Below are positions 43,789 to 55,099 of a stretch of 62,000 bases of DNA, one piece after another. Below the pieces are notes generated by a model. The model was not told where the DNA came from and did no database searches. It saw only the letters and a program-made list of their open reading frames with translations. Made by a program: the position numbers and the translations under genes. Source of the stretch: Branchiostoma floridae (lineage: Eukaryota > Chordata > Leptocardii > Amphioxiformes > Branchiostomatidae). Within the stretch, counting starts at the first letter, position 1; each line of letters begins with the position of its first letter. The stretch lies in assembly GCF_000003815.2 (NCBI RefSeq), contig NW_023365716.1, positions 1,512,046 to 1,574,045 of the forward strand. Reading direction: 5' to 3'.

Positions 43789-44046
43789 GGCTCGTCGGGT
43801 TCTTGGTCGTCAGCGAGGCGGCGGAGATCCGTAGGTGCGCTAGATCGCGGCGGGTCTGCCTTATGAGGACCTCTTGTCCTGCCCCAACCAATTAGCGTGC
43901 AGCTCATCATCTCATGCAATTATGTAAATCAACCTTGCACCGAGCGCTGGCCAACCAGCGTACCGTGCGTGGGCGTGTTTTAACATGCTACATGTTCGGG
44001 CGTGTTCAGTGCAAAATCTACGTCACGATGATGCAAACGTGTGCAG

Positions 44047-44363
44047 TATGATATCTGACCCCTGACCTGCCCCGCCTAAATACATAATATCTGACCTTTC
44101 ACCTGCGCCTGAATACATTATATCTGACCTCTGACCTGCGCCTGAATAAATCATATTTGACCTCTGACCTGCTCCACCTGAATACATCATATCTGACCTC
44201 TGACCTGCTCCACCTGAATACATATCTGACCTCTGACCTGCTCCACCTGAATACATCATATCTGACCTCTGACCTGCTCCGCCTGAATACATCATATCTG
44301 ACCTCTGACCTGCTCCTTCTTGCTCCTGAATAATGATAGTCAGCGTGTCGCTACTATACTACT
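44047..44363. repeat. Right terminal inverted repeat with DR1-bearing units
   Basis: Inverted copy of the left end. It has about eight units of 31-36 bp; TGACCTCTGACCT (DR1 on the other strand) is perfect in six and degenerate in the innermost two (44,056 and 44,093). Copy number and one 33-bp unit differ from the left end, while the outer 130 bp or so match base for base. Confidence 0.88.
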
Positions 44364-44369
44364 ACTACC
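44364..44369. repeat. Target-site duplication, right copy (ACTACC)
   Basis: Directly follows the element and is continuous with GCAACACC, as in the empty site in gene C intron 1. Confidence 0.9.
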
Positions 44370-44674
44370 GCAACACCTTATATATATAGAAGCTAAGACC
44401 ACAGATAGCTTCAAAACTGGGGTAGCCAAGTACTATGGCTACCCCGGCTTCACCCAGCTGTAAGGGTAGGAGCCTATACCTAGTGTGGCAATGTACAGTA
44501 TCACGTTGTTCGTTTATTTATGCACAACTTTTTTGGGTTGTTGTTGTTGACGGCTTGCACCACCACCACCGCCCACACATGGGTTAGGCCTCCGAGTATG
44601 TCCTAGACATCATGCCCCAAGCGGGGTTTTGTCTAGTATTGCGTAGTTAAGTAGAAGTTTGTGGTCTGGTTTGT

Positions 44675-44890
44675 TGTCTTTTGTTGTTGTTGTTGTTGTC
44701 CTCATTTAACGTCTATTGTTTCGCTAGACGTGGTCTCTTGGTGCTGAGTAACACATGGTTCGCTTTAGAGTCAATAGTCTCTCTTGGTATTTAACTCTTG
44801 GTTCCTTGTGCTTGAGAGTTGTTGGAGGAGCTTCTAGGAGAGTACGTCGAAACGGTGTGTACTCTCAATGTACTGGGAGAAGGCCATGTC
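44675..44890 (-). mobile_element. SINE-like insertion with (CAA)n tail in gene F intron 1
   Basis: Gene C intron 1 reads TTGTTGTCTTCTTCCTTAC without interruption (near 14,170-14,190). In gene F about 210 bp starting TTGTTGTTGTTG and ending AAGGCCAT are inserted here. The left part matches 24,320-24,412. On the minus strand it ends in a CAA run typical of short retroelement tails. Confidence 0.55.
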
Positions 44891-45122
44891 TTCTTCCTTA
44901 CATTTGTATATATGATACCTTACACTAGTTACAGGGTTTTCTTTTTCACTGTTCACAGCTCAAGGAAAAATTTCGTTTTATGATGCGCGAATATAACCGT
45001 CTTCATTTCATATATCATTAATGTAATCAGATACAGCAATTTTCCTGATTTGTGACAGTACATTTAAGGTGCAAATCGATGTGACATCTCACACGTTACT
45101 TTGAATGCCTTTGGGAGATACT

Positions 45123-45980
45123 GAAAGACGGAATACCAAGTAATACCAAGTAATACCACGTAATACCAGGTTAAACATCACGGAACTCAAATATTTTGTG
45201 TGCATATGTGTTCCCCACACATATAAACCAAACATGTTGTGGTTTATAGGCTTTAAAATTATATTTTTGCCTAAGAATTCCGCTAACAAAACGCCGCGCA
45301 CCGCTGCCCCGCGCGGCATGATAGCGCTGGCGGGCCGGGTCAAATTATCAACAACACGGTTCTTCTTCTTCCGGTATTAAATGTCCAACTGCCGATGAGT
45401 CGGCATTGATTGACTAGTGTTTCAAACACTTATGTTTTATTCTTGAAAAAAAAAAACCTTATACACGTAGTTGGAGCATTCAACAACATAATTGTACCAG
45501 CGTTGTCGTCGTGTTGCATGTTGTAACTTGTAACGTTAAACCGCTGGAGATTTTGCGGCACAAGCGTGTCACTACCCTGAGACCGACCTGATAGAAATTA
45601 GAATCAAAAGCAACTAATGGGCCCGGACGTGTCGAAATGACTAAAATACAACTGTTTGAAACACTGCAAAGATAAACCAGGGCACGATGTTGCAAATAAT
45701 TGAAATATGACAAACATTAACGTCAGATTAACGTGTCGCGGCTCGCCGTGTTGTTGATGTGACCCGGCCTGCTGAGCGCTATCAAATATCATCCCGCGCG
45801 GGACAACGGCAGTTTGCCACCGGAATTCTTTGGCAAAAATATCATTTTTAAGCCCATAAACTACAAAATATTTGGTTTACATATGTGGGCAACACATATG
45901 TACACATAATATTTGAGTTCCTTGATGTTTAACCCGGTATTACGTGGTATTACTTGGTATTACTTGGTATTCCGTCTTTC
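45123..45980. mobile_element. 858-bp non-autonomous DNA transposon with about 240-bp inverted repeats
   Basis: It begins GAAAGACGGAATACCAAGTA and ends with its complement. The terminal repeats include three TAATACC subrepeats and remain alignable inward to TTGTTGATxTGACCCGGCC on both sides. Gene C intron 1 lacks it. It lies inside gene F intron 1, so three mobile elements have entered that intron. Confidence 0.75.
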
Positions 45981-46076
45981 TCCCCACCAACTACCGATCG
46001 AAAACACACCTCTAATTCTGGTTCGCCGCTAAACAGGCACCGATCAGTAAGCATTAACGACAACCAAATGTCTTAC

Positions 46077-46230
46077 CTGAAGGTCTATGGTAGAAGCGGT
46101 CTCCAAGACTCCTACAAATCGGTAAAAATCGCGTCAGTTTGGAGGATTTGAAAAACGCAAGATGAGACACAAACCAAAACAAAATGGCGGACGTCAGCTC
46201 TCACTAACGGGGTAAAGGTGAGAGGTCACA
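46077..46230 (-). promoter_or_regulatory. Promoter and non-coding exon 1 of ZNF gene F
   Basis: The donor is CTTCAG|GTAAGA at 46077/46076. AAAATGGCGGACGTC begins at 46,181 and AGGTGAGAGGTCA is at 46,215-46,227. It is separated from its coding exon by about 18.9 kb because of the Polinton and two smaller insertions. Confidence 0.6.
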
Positions 46231-46234
46231 AACC

Positions 46235-48004
46235 TGATACACTACGGGTCAAAACAAAGATCACCGCAAAACGCTTTACTCTCCTGGTTTGAAGAAAAAA
46301 TAACGCTATAAATGAAATAGTAGTGGTTATGATTCAAGTATTTTATGAAAGAGGACTCCAGGAAGAGTAGTGGCCGTATTTCAACACTAATAGAGATCTC
46401 TTGATAACGAAAACAAACGTTCTACCTCAATTTCTACGTCTCAGATTTTGTCAGGTTCCGAAGGTTAGGCCAAGCAAGGTGGAATCCGATATGCCTCGGA
46501 CTTCTTCCTCAATTCATGTTTAGATCTTGAAACACTGCTACCACAAGGATGCTGTTGAAATACGATTAAAATCAACACCTTATATTACATTTCGTCTGGA
46601 AGTTATGTTATTTTTGTTTCAATTACGCCATAGTAGGAAATGTCTACATTTTTTAAGCAGCGAAGGCAAGGGAATCAAAACATTAGACGGTATAAACCAA
46701 CATCAATGCAAATGACTGTCTTTGCTTACACGTACTTTATTTTGAATTAAAGCTTGACCAAAATCATGCTAAGTTTTTTTAAACATGTCAGTATCATCTA
46801 TATTGCTATAAGCTTAAAGAAAACGAATACATAAGTACATCTATAGTGCGTATAATTGGCATCGTTCTATAAAATATAAAATAAAGTCTAAAAATAGTGT
46901 ATAAAGTAAATATATCAATGTTATAAATGTTCCAGTTTTCAAATTAGCACTGACATGCGTACATTGGAGAAAAAACAAAGACCGTATCGAAACTATCTCA
47001 AGTCTAAAGCCTATATGTATGTCTTTACAGTGCTATTTAAAAATGGGGGCTTTCTTACATAATGTCCCAAACAAATAAGTGGTCAACTTTAACACAAAAG
47101 AAAAGTGCATATCTATGCTTATGGCCCTAGGCACTTAAACTATCCAACGTACAAAATCTATATCTATATAGTATGAGGTAAAATTGAAAAGAGTAAAATT
47201 AAAAAGATTAAGTCAATGTCAAAGTACAAAACCTCCATCGGTTCGGTCCGGCACATAAGCTACAATCCTCACGAGCTCAATGGGACATGTCTGCCTCTCA
47301 TGTACAATTCCTTACCACAAGAAGGCCGATCTGAGCTTTCATGAATAAACAAAGGTTCAAACAAAACAAAACAAACAAAGTTAGCCTCAGTCCCAGGTAC
47401 AGATAAAAACAAAAATTAACATTCCATTCGGGGTCTTCCCCCCCCCCCCCCCCCTACAGCTTGTCACGTTTCAAGAGGACAATGTTGCCTGCTCTACACC
47501 TGTCGCCAATAAGAGTTCTTTCATTTCAAAAAGATCCTACCCCAAGGAACTATGTAGGTAGGTAAGGCGGTAAAGCTGTTTGCTACATTTTAAAAGATTT
47601 AGCTGGCTGCCTTGCCCATCCCCCACCCCCCGACATGATCTGTAGGTAAATGGACTATGTACTGTTTGCTGTACATTTGTCACACTTGTGGATTTAGTTT
47701 CCTTCGTATGTCTTCTGAAACGTAGATAAGGGTGAGATGTCCTAGATGCCAGCAGTTACACTAAAAACATAGTTGTACATGTATTTTTTCCTCTTCTGTG
47801 GGTTCTTATATGCTTGGCTAGTTCGACATTTGAGTTGTCCTGTACCCGCACACTCCGCACATCTAGGTCCTTTTACCGGTGTGCGTTCTTACATGTCGGT
47901 TAAAGGAGGATTTTTTAAAGCAGAATAGTCACACTGCTCACGTTTGTAACGCTTTTCTCTTGTATGAGTTCTCATATGTCTGGATAAGTTAGACTTTGTT
48001 GTTG
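46235..48004. repeat. 3' flank of gene G; duplicate of 14.64-16.59 kb
   Basis: Non-coding block matching the flank of gene D, with a C homopolymer at about 47,439 and decayed finger codons at about 47,830-48,004 (the lost end of gene G). Confidence 0.55.
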
Positions 48005-49249
48005 TTATGTACCCGCACTCTCTACACATTTCTCACCACTGTGTTTCCTTAGATGTTGGTCTAACATGCCTTTCTGTGCAGTAGAATAGCCACACTGGTC
48101 ACACTTGTAGGGTTTATCTCCAGTGTGGGTTCTCATATGTACCATTAAGTGTGACTTTCGAGCCGCTCTGTGCCCACACTCCCCACACATGTAGGGTTTC
48201 TCTCCTGTATGGGTTCTCATATGTTTGGATAACTCAAACTTCCTAGCTGTCCTGTACCCACATTCCTCACACATGTAGGGCTTATCACCAGTGTGTTTGG
48301 CAAAATGTTGGTCCAAACTGGATTTATCTGCAGCAGAATAGTCACACTGGTCACACTTGTAGGGTTTTTCTCCTGTGTGGGTTCTCATGTGTCGGGACAA
48401 ATGAGACTTTCGAGCTGCCCTGTACCCACACTCCCCACACATGTAGGGCTTATCACCAGTGTGTTTTCTTATATGTCGAACCAGTTTGGATTTCTGTGTA
48501 GCAGAATAGTCACACTGGTCGCACTTGTAGGGTTTTTCTCCTGTGTGTGTTTTCATGTGTTGGGATAAGTTAGACTTTCTAGCAGCCCTGTACCCACACT
48601 CCCCACACATGTAAGGTTTCTCACCAGTGTGTGTTGCTAGATGATTGTCCAAGTCGGATTTCTGTATTGCAGAATAGTCGCACTGATCACACTTGTGGGG
48701 TTTTTCTCCTGTATGGGTTCTCATATGTCTGGATAATGCACCCTTAAAAGCTGTCCTGTACCCACACTCTCCACACATGTAGGTGTTCTCACCGGTGTGT
48801 TTTCTTTGGTGTAGGTCCAAATTGGATTTCCGTGCTGCAGTAAAGTCACACTGGTCACACTTGTAGGGTTTCTCGCCTGTATGGGTTCTCGTATGTCGGG
48901 ATAAGTTAGACCGTTTAGCCGTCCTGTACCCACACTCCCCGCAAATGTAGGGTTTCTCACCGGTGTGTTTAACCATATGCCTTCCCACATTGCCTCTGCT
49001 CTCATGTACCTGTGAGGTTGATGTGTTGTCAGGTTGGGGAAAGTTCACATCACACGTTTCCTGCTGCAGGCCCATGTCTGTTGTCTGGGTCTCTCTACTG
49101 TCACTCTTCTTCCCAGGGTGTTCAGGACAGTCCATCTCCTTCCCAGGATGCTCTGTACAGTCCATCTCCTTCCCAGGACAGTCCATCTCCTTCCCAGGAT
49201 GTCCAACACACAGGTGTACCGAAGAATGTTCACAGCTGACATCTTCCAT
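48005..49249 (-). CDS. C2H2 zinc-finger protein G (11 fingers), shortened N-terminus
   Basis: 414 residues from ATG 49249 (MEDVSCEHSS). This start corresponds to an internal methionine of relatives (VKAEMEES), so both SUMO-consensus sites are absent. The acceptor CCCACACAG lies 10 bases upstream. The N-terminus has a duplicated HPGKEMDC repeat, then ETQTTDMGLQQ, then 11 fingers; one linker reads GENTYMC, and fingers 9 and 10 are both the GECG type. It ends EKCVESAGT from the same 7-base deletion seen in gene D. A second possible first coding exon (MEDSSLECLHN, ATG 49598, after TTTCACAG) lies upstream. Confidence 0.75.
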   Translation of the reverse strand: MEDVSCEHSSVHLCVGHPGKEMDCPGKEMDCTEHPGKEMDCPEHPGKKSDSRETQTTDMGLQQETCDVNFPQPDNTSTSQVHESRGNVGRHMVKHTGEKPYICGECGYRTAKRSNLSRHTRTHTGEKPYKCDQCDFTAARKSNLDLHQRKHTGENTYMCGECGYRTAFKGALSRHMRTHTGEKPHKCDQCDYSAIQKSDLDNHLATHTGEKPYMCGECGYRAARKSNLSQHMKTHTGEKPYKCDQCDYSATQKSKLVRHIRKHTGDKPYMCGECGYRAARKSHLSRHMRTHTGEKPYKCDQCDYSAADKSSLDQHFAKHTGDKPYMCEECGYRTARKFELSKHMRTHTGEKPYMCGECGHRAARKSHLMVHMRTHTGDKPYKCDQCGYSTAQKGMLDQHLRKHSGEKCVESAGT

Positions 49250-49438
49250 TGCTGCTCTGTGTGGGAATATATTAGAGGGTCAAAACTTCTTGCTAAAGCT
49301 GTGACACATAGCATTAGGTTATGTGTTTACTGCAAACTTAAACTTTCCAAATTTTCTAGCTGCATTTCAAGTTCTCAGGTTTCCCAGTATCAAACGTAAA
49401 CTATTCAAATATGTGCAAACAGCTTTATGTAAAATATT

Positions 49439-49504
49439 TACACACACACACACACACACACTCTCATACACACATACCACACACACACTACACATACACA
49501 CACA
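49439..49504. repeat. (CA)n microsatellite
   Basis: A run of ACACAC with interruptions in intron 1 of gene G. Confidence 0.8.
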
Positions 49505-50483
49505 ATTATACACTCTCACATATATACATTGCATAAAGTTGTCTGTACATATGTAAATACTTAACGTTGTGAAGACATTCAAGACTGGAATCTTCCATTT
49601 CTGTGAAAGGGGAGTATGAAAAGTGAAACAACTTACACTTATTTCATTTGACAAGCACTATTATTCTTCTTTCGTTTGGGCTGTCGCTGTACTTTTCTTG
49701 TGTTAATAAAGATTTCTGGTAAATTGGCTGTAAAAATCTTTCTTTGATATGTTGGCTTTTGGATGTGTAAGTTACAAGTAAATTTTTACCTCCTTATTGT
49801 GTTCCTTATTTTTAAAATTCCAATTCTAACCATGCTTCTGGTATCCCGTAGGCTCAGTTGTTGTTTGGAGGTTACAGGGGAGACGATGCCATTAGAATTT
49901 CAGCCAGTAATACATGCGTTTCAATGGGAGAGTTGAGTAAACAAATTTGCAATTATCTCAAGAATAAAAAGTTCAAGCCATACAAACTTATCTTCAAATG
50001 ATAGCCTACTATGTCCAGTTTTAGCAAATTAATTTGCAAGAATTTCTATACGGCTAATCTTTTGATACACCCCCCAATTAGAACCCCTGGTTTGGCCTAT
50101 TTGGCTGAAAACAGCATTCTGGCGACGATACCACTATTTCAGGGGGGTGCGGAAACCCCTCGATCGAGAAAGGTCATTTTTTACAACTAATTCTACAAGT
50201 GTAGGGTCTTTCCTACTGCAGCCACTCCCAAAATGCCTAGATTTCACATAAAATCCCACCAAGAAAGGCTTTCAATGGTTTAAAGCCTTGTTTTTATTTG
50301 AGATCTCTCAACGTGGGCTCTAGGCCCCTGCGCTAATGCTTGCGTCACCCCTACATTACAGTCGTACTGCCCCCCTCCCCATGCAAATACCCATAACAAA
50401 CACACCTCCAATCTTCTATTTCTTGTTCATCAATGAACAACCAACAACAACACGGTATTAACAACAATCACAGGAGGGCTTAC

Positions 50484-50610
50484 CTGCACGTCTCACAACT
50501 TCTGGAATCACGTGAAAATCGCGGAAGTTACTAGTTTGTAGGAGATGAGACGACGAGGTAAAACAAAATGGTGGACGTCAGCTCGCAGGGGGTAAAGGTG
50601 AGAGGTCACG
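50484..50610 (-). promoter_or_regulatory. Promoter and non-coding exon 1 of ZNF gene G
   Basis: The donor is GTGCAG|GTAAG at 50484/50483. AAAATGGTGGACGTC (the YY1-like core is altered by one base) and AGGTGAGAGGTCA at 50,595-50,607 follow. Intron 1 (to 49,257) includes the microsatellite and the alternative MEDSS exon. Confidence 0.5.
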
Positions 50611-50792
50611 AACCTGATACATCCTTCACAAAGGGTCAGCCCGAGATCACCGCATAACGCTTTACGAAACGAATAAACATCTTTATATCATAGTAATTGA
50701 GGGCAATGGCAATGTAGTAAGATACATCAGACGATGGTAATAAATTTCGACACCATAGCTGTACAAAATAAACCTCTCCAACATCACGCCAC

Positions 50793-51023
50793 AATAAGCC
50801 TTCTCACATTAGTTAGGGCGCATGTGCAGCGACAGGAATTCTAGGTAATATGTCAAAGAATAAGGCACACAAAAAGTAAACAGTCCTTGTCTTCACCACT
50901 GTTTCATTTGCATAACAATGTTCAGACGGGTTTTGTTTTCTTTTTGTGTGCTTTACCCTTTGACATATTCCCTAGAATTCCTGTCGCCGCACATGCGTCA
51001 TAACTAATGTGAGAAGGCTTATT
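50793..51023. mobile_element. 231-bp palindromic MITE
   Basis: Arms of about 85 bp are inverted complements (AATAAGCCTTCTCACATTAG … CACACAAAAAG against CTTTTTGTGTG … CTAATGTGAGAAGGCTTATT) around a 55-bp core. A degenerate sister lies at 6,028-6,222. Confidence 0.75.
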
Positions 51024-52540
51024 AGCCATATCCTAGACTGCTTAGGCAATGGGGTAAGATATAACAGACGACGGGAATAAACTTACTGTATACAAAATAA
51101 ACCTTACCAACAAACTATTAACATCTATTATCATAATACCGGTACGTTTACGACGATTTCTCAAGCCATACTGATTTGACAAATTGTCAACGCATCATTT
51201 TCTCCAGTTACATGTTGCTGTTATAGGTTACCCTTGCCACTTCTTCTGTGTAACTTTTCTGCCACTCTTGTCCTGCTAAAAGCGTAATATTGTAATTGTA
51301 ACACGCCGCGGAATTACACGGCGAACGGGCGCGTGGTTGGGAGGGGGTAAAAAATACCGGTAGGAAGAAACACGGCACAATTAACTGCCGCTATGTACAT
51401 CTATACATCCTCTGATGTTCCTTCCTTTTCTGTCAGTAAATGCATAAAACATAAACCTGCATGAGCATACAAAATGTCATGAGAAAACAGACGTATACTG
51501 TCAAGAATTTTCATTTAACTTCTGTCCGTCACAACCGCTATGACGTAACACTTCACTGCTAGCGTAGATATAAAAATGGCGGGAAAATGGCTGCGTACGT
51601 TCAATTTTGCCCATTCAGTCGTAGATCCGGGCTATTATGCAACGGTTCTTCACACTTTTACATGAGTTGTAGGTCACCAACAGAAATTCAAGATTGTTGT
51701 TGAATCATGTTCGTCTTGTGCCATGAGCATGTGTAATTATGATCTACAAATCTGGCAATGAATGTGACAGTGTGTTCGTCCCACGACGAGCTGCCTACCC
51801 CGAAAAAGATACTGAAAACTTTTGGCCTTGTTGTCTTCGAATGCATTGTAATCGATGCTTTGTAAATGATGTATTGGACACCTAGATGTCTGAAGTGTGC
51901 ACAGCTCAGAAATAACTATTGTTGCAAGTGTAGATCTCTTTAAGTTCCAGTATTTTTAATCTACCGGTATAAGTCTTACTACCGGTATTATGCCAATGCA
52001 TGTTAACAAGCCCTCCGGTTCTCCTCAAGGTGATGTGACCCGACGACTACGTCACTTGACCGGAGCGGAAGTGTGACGTCGGCAACGGCTTTAATGACGT
52101 AAACTTCAATATGAAAATATATATTCTCGAAAATAGTTTCATTGGGTTGGTAGAATATAGGAGAATTCTTTTTACACAACCAGCAGGTACTTACATTGCT
52201 TACGTTTCGATGTAGCTACAACATGCGCCACCTACATCAGCTACGGATAAAAACTTCTGAGTTCTGTGACCTTGACTTGAGGTCTACATCACCTGACCTG
52301 TGACGTAGGCTGAAGTCATCTGACATCGAGCTTTACGTGAGTACGGAAAAATCATGTAAATTAATATACAACTTTATTGCACAACACTTGTACGGGGTAC
52401 AAAGTATGGCATCTACCTAACTACAGTTCTATAACTTAACGCTTATCTAACTAATACAGAAGTTGTAGTATGGGATAAGTTACTTACTATCATTGATAAT
52501 ATGTCTACGTGTATAAACATTCATACGGATATCAGATAAT
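51024..52540. other. No gene seen; CRE-like and E2F-like motifs
   Basis: Non-coding. TGACGT cores occur at about 51,540, 52,073 and 52,094, and ATAAAAATGGCGGGAAAATGG at about 51,571 resembles a short promoter with an E2F-type site, but no exon can be tied to it. Confidence 0.3.
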
Positions 52541-53590
52541 TCAAACGAACACCAAATCATAAGTTGTACCTACAGCCATTTTATTGTAAAAGATCTTTGT
52601 AAAGTTAATCTACGTTTTCAAACATTTTGATAGGATATATATGACAAAACTGAGAATACCTGTGAACAGACTACTAAGTTGTTTAAGTAAGCCAAGTCAA
52701 TACTCCTATATACTACACTCAATATATTGATAACTACAAGCGGGAGGTTATCAAATCGAAAAGACGTGTCTAAAGCTGGTAAATATAATGCTGTTATAAC
52801 GTGTTTATATTCTACACTCCTATGATCACAAAAACTTATAAATGTAACGATATAGAAACAGTCTTATGCGTAACAATGTGGAAACACCCCTTGTGGAGAA
52901 TGGTTTGGTCCGGCGCGCATGCGCATGGGACACTGACGTCATGATGTGAACAATACGAATCTGTGCTGCTTTTGGTCGTGCTTGCGTGGTCCGTCTGCTG
53001 TATGAACGTGACTGAGAACTGTTGAAAGTGGGGTAACATAAAGATCATTTAAAATGAAAAGGAGTAAATAAATGCCAAAGTACTGAAACTATACATACGA
53101 AACCTACATCGGCCCAGGTCATAATCCTCGCAAGCTCACTGGGACATGTCTGCCTCTCGTGTAGAATTCCTTATCACAGAGCATTTCTTGTTCCCAGGTA
53201 CAGATTAAGACAACATTCAACACTCCAAGAGGGGTCTTCTTAACCCTACAGCTTTTCACCTTTCAATAGGACAAAGTTGCATGCTGTACATCTGTCGCCT
53301 GTATGAGCTCTTACATTTCAAAATGACAAAAAGCAAGCTGGCTACCCCCCCCCCCCCACAAAGGACCTGGAGGTAACTAAACTGTAACTGTGTAGGTGGG
53401 TAAAGCTGTTTGCTGTATATTTGTCACACGTTGTGGATTCAGTTTCTTTCGCTTATCTTTGGTATATATGAAAGGTGAGATTTCGTAGCTGCAAAGTAAT
53501 TACACTGATAACAGTTGTATGGTTTTCCTCCTCTGTAGGTTATTTTATGAGTTATCCTAGTACCCATTCCTCGAACATCTAGAGTTTTTC
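52541..53590 (-). repeat. 3' flank of gene I, paralogous to the gene A flank
   Basis: It matches 2,200-3,044 over long stretches, interrupted by a 200-bp unique insert at about 52,835-53,050. It carries a C tract at 53,345 and decayed finger remnants up to 53,590. Confidence 0.5.
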
Positions 53591-54402
53591 TCCCGCATGT
53601 GTTTTCATGTGTCGGGATAAGGTACATCTTAGAGCCGCCCTGTACCCACACTCCCCACACATGAAGGGTTTCTCACCGGAGTGTTTTGCCAGATGTTTGT
53701 CCAAATAACTTTTGTGTGCAGCAGAATAGTCACACTGATCACACTTGTAAGGTTTTCCCCTGTGTGGGTTCTCATGTGTCGGGATAAGGTAGACCTATCA
53801 GCTGTCCTGTATCCACACTCCCCACACATGTAGGGTTTCTCACCGGTGTGTTTTGCAGCTATATGCGAGTCCAAATTGACTTTCTGTGCAGCAGAATAGT
53901 CACACTGGTCACACTTGTAACGTCTTTCCCCTGTGTGGGTTCTCATGTGTCGGGATAAGGTAGACCTATCAGCTGTTCTGTACCCACACTCCCCACACAT
54001 GTAGGGTTTCTCACCGGTGTGTTTTGCAGCTATATGCGAGTCCAAATTGAATTTCTGTGTAGCAGAATAGTCACACTGGTCACACTTGTAGGGTTTTTTT
54101 CCTGTGTGTGTTTTCATATGTTGGGATAAGTTAGACTTTCTAACAGCCCTGTACCCACACTCCCCACACATGTAGGGTTTCTCACCACTGTGTCTTTGTA
54201 GATGTTTGTCCAAATAACTTTTGTGTGCAGCAGAATAGTCACACTGATCACACTTGTAAGGTTTTTCTCCTATATGCGTCATCAAATGTTGGGATAAGTT
54301 AGACCTTTGAGCTGCCCTATACCCACATTCCCCACACAAGTAGGTTTTCTCACCAGTGTGCTTTGCAACATGTTGCTCCAAACTCGACTTCTTTGCATAC
54401 AC
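53591..54402 (-). pseudogene. C2H2 zinc-finger gene I, truncated at the 5' end and frameshifted
   Basis: The array begins in mid-finger (KSSLEQHVAKH) at about 54,396, where it joins sequence matching the far 3' flank of gene F (25,064 onward). The N-terminal region, start codon and splice site are gone. Seven good fingers follow, then near 53,753-53,756 one T is missing from GGTTTTTCCCC and the frame shifts; fingers continue in the other frame to about 53,591. Fingers 5-6 and 7-8 are nearly identical (NLDSHIAAKH then ADRSTLSRH), evidence of a recent tandem duplication of a finger pair. Confidence 0.75.
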
Positions 54403-55025
54403 TAACTTTATTCTGAAAGTGCTTTACTAGAATGAAAACCAAGTTATCAAATATCTATCAACTACAAATACTAATAATACAAGTGTACAAACAGACGACA
54501 TGTATCAAGTACATGCATAATAACAGTATACAAAAATTGCGTATTGTTGTAGATGTTATTCTTTCGGGTAGATCAAAGAAATATACGGATGTTTAAAAAA
54601 AGTAATTGTACTTCTATGATCGCCAAAATGTTACACTGAGCTAAAACAACACATAAATGCTCATTTTATTTCTAACAATAAAACACTACAAGCCTTCCTA
54701 TACAAGCATTAACACTATCTTAGATGCAAAACCAACCTCTATGAGTCAATGACGTTTACGTATACTGTACGTCAAGTAGCCTAGGAGCTATTTTACACAA
54801 GCTCTCTATCTACATTTGTCATAAGCCCTGCCATGCTTTTAGCATTTGAAAAGTAGATAAAGGTGAGATTTCCTAGCTGCGAAGTAGTTACACTGATAAC
54901 ACTTATATGGTTATCCTCCTTCATGGGTTCTTATATGCTTAGGTTGTTAGACATTTGAGCTTTTCTGTACCTATACTTCGCGCATCTAGCGTTTCTCTCC
55001 TATATGTGTTTCCATGTGTCGGCCA
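54397..55025 (-). pseudogene. 3' remnant of a lost ZNF gene
   Basis: This interval copies 25,064-25,690, the 3' flank and last codons of gene F (…GTGTTTCCATGTGTCGG at 55,005), and then stops abruptly at 55,021. Only the end of the last finger is left. With the joint at 54,396 it marks deletions that removed most of one gene and the front of gene I. Confidence 0.6.
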
Positions 55026-55099
55026 TATAAATTTTTCTGTGCACGTCAGCGAGTTGGAAACTGTGATAAATGGTAGAGGGATACGTAAGTTTTGAGGCT

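Larger units (their letters stand above)
27720..44363. mobile_element. Complete Maverick/Polinton (adintovirus-like) element, 16,644 bp
   Basis: It is bounded by inverted repeats beginning AGTAGTATAGTAGCGACACG and ending with its complement, inside a perfect 6-bp duplication. Gene order: ribonucleotide reductase small subunit (left-facing), then rightward PolB, packaging ATPase, small conserved protein and a 322-residue protein, then leftward protease, major capsid, pX-like, minor capsid, integrase and tandem-PC4 protein. All frames are open, PolB by splicing, and all catalytic motifs I can check are present. Near-identity of the outer terminal repeats and the unblemished duplication suggest a young insertion. 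It has both the transposon hallmarks and a full morphogenesis set, so it may be able to form virions (inference from the family). Confidence 0.95.
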
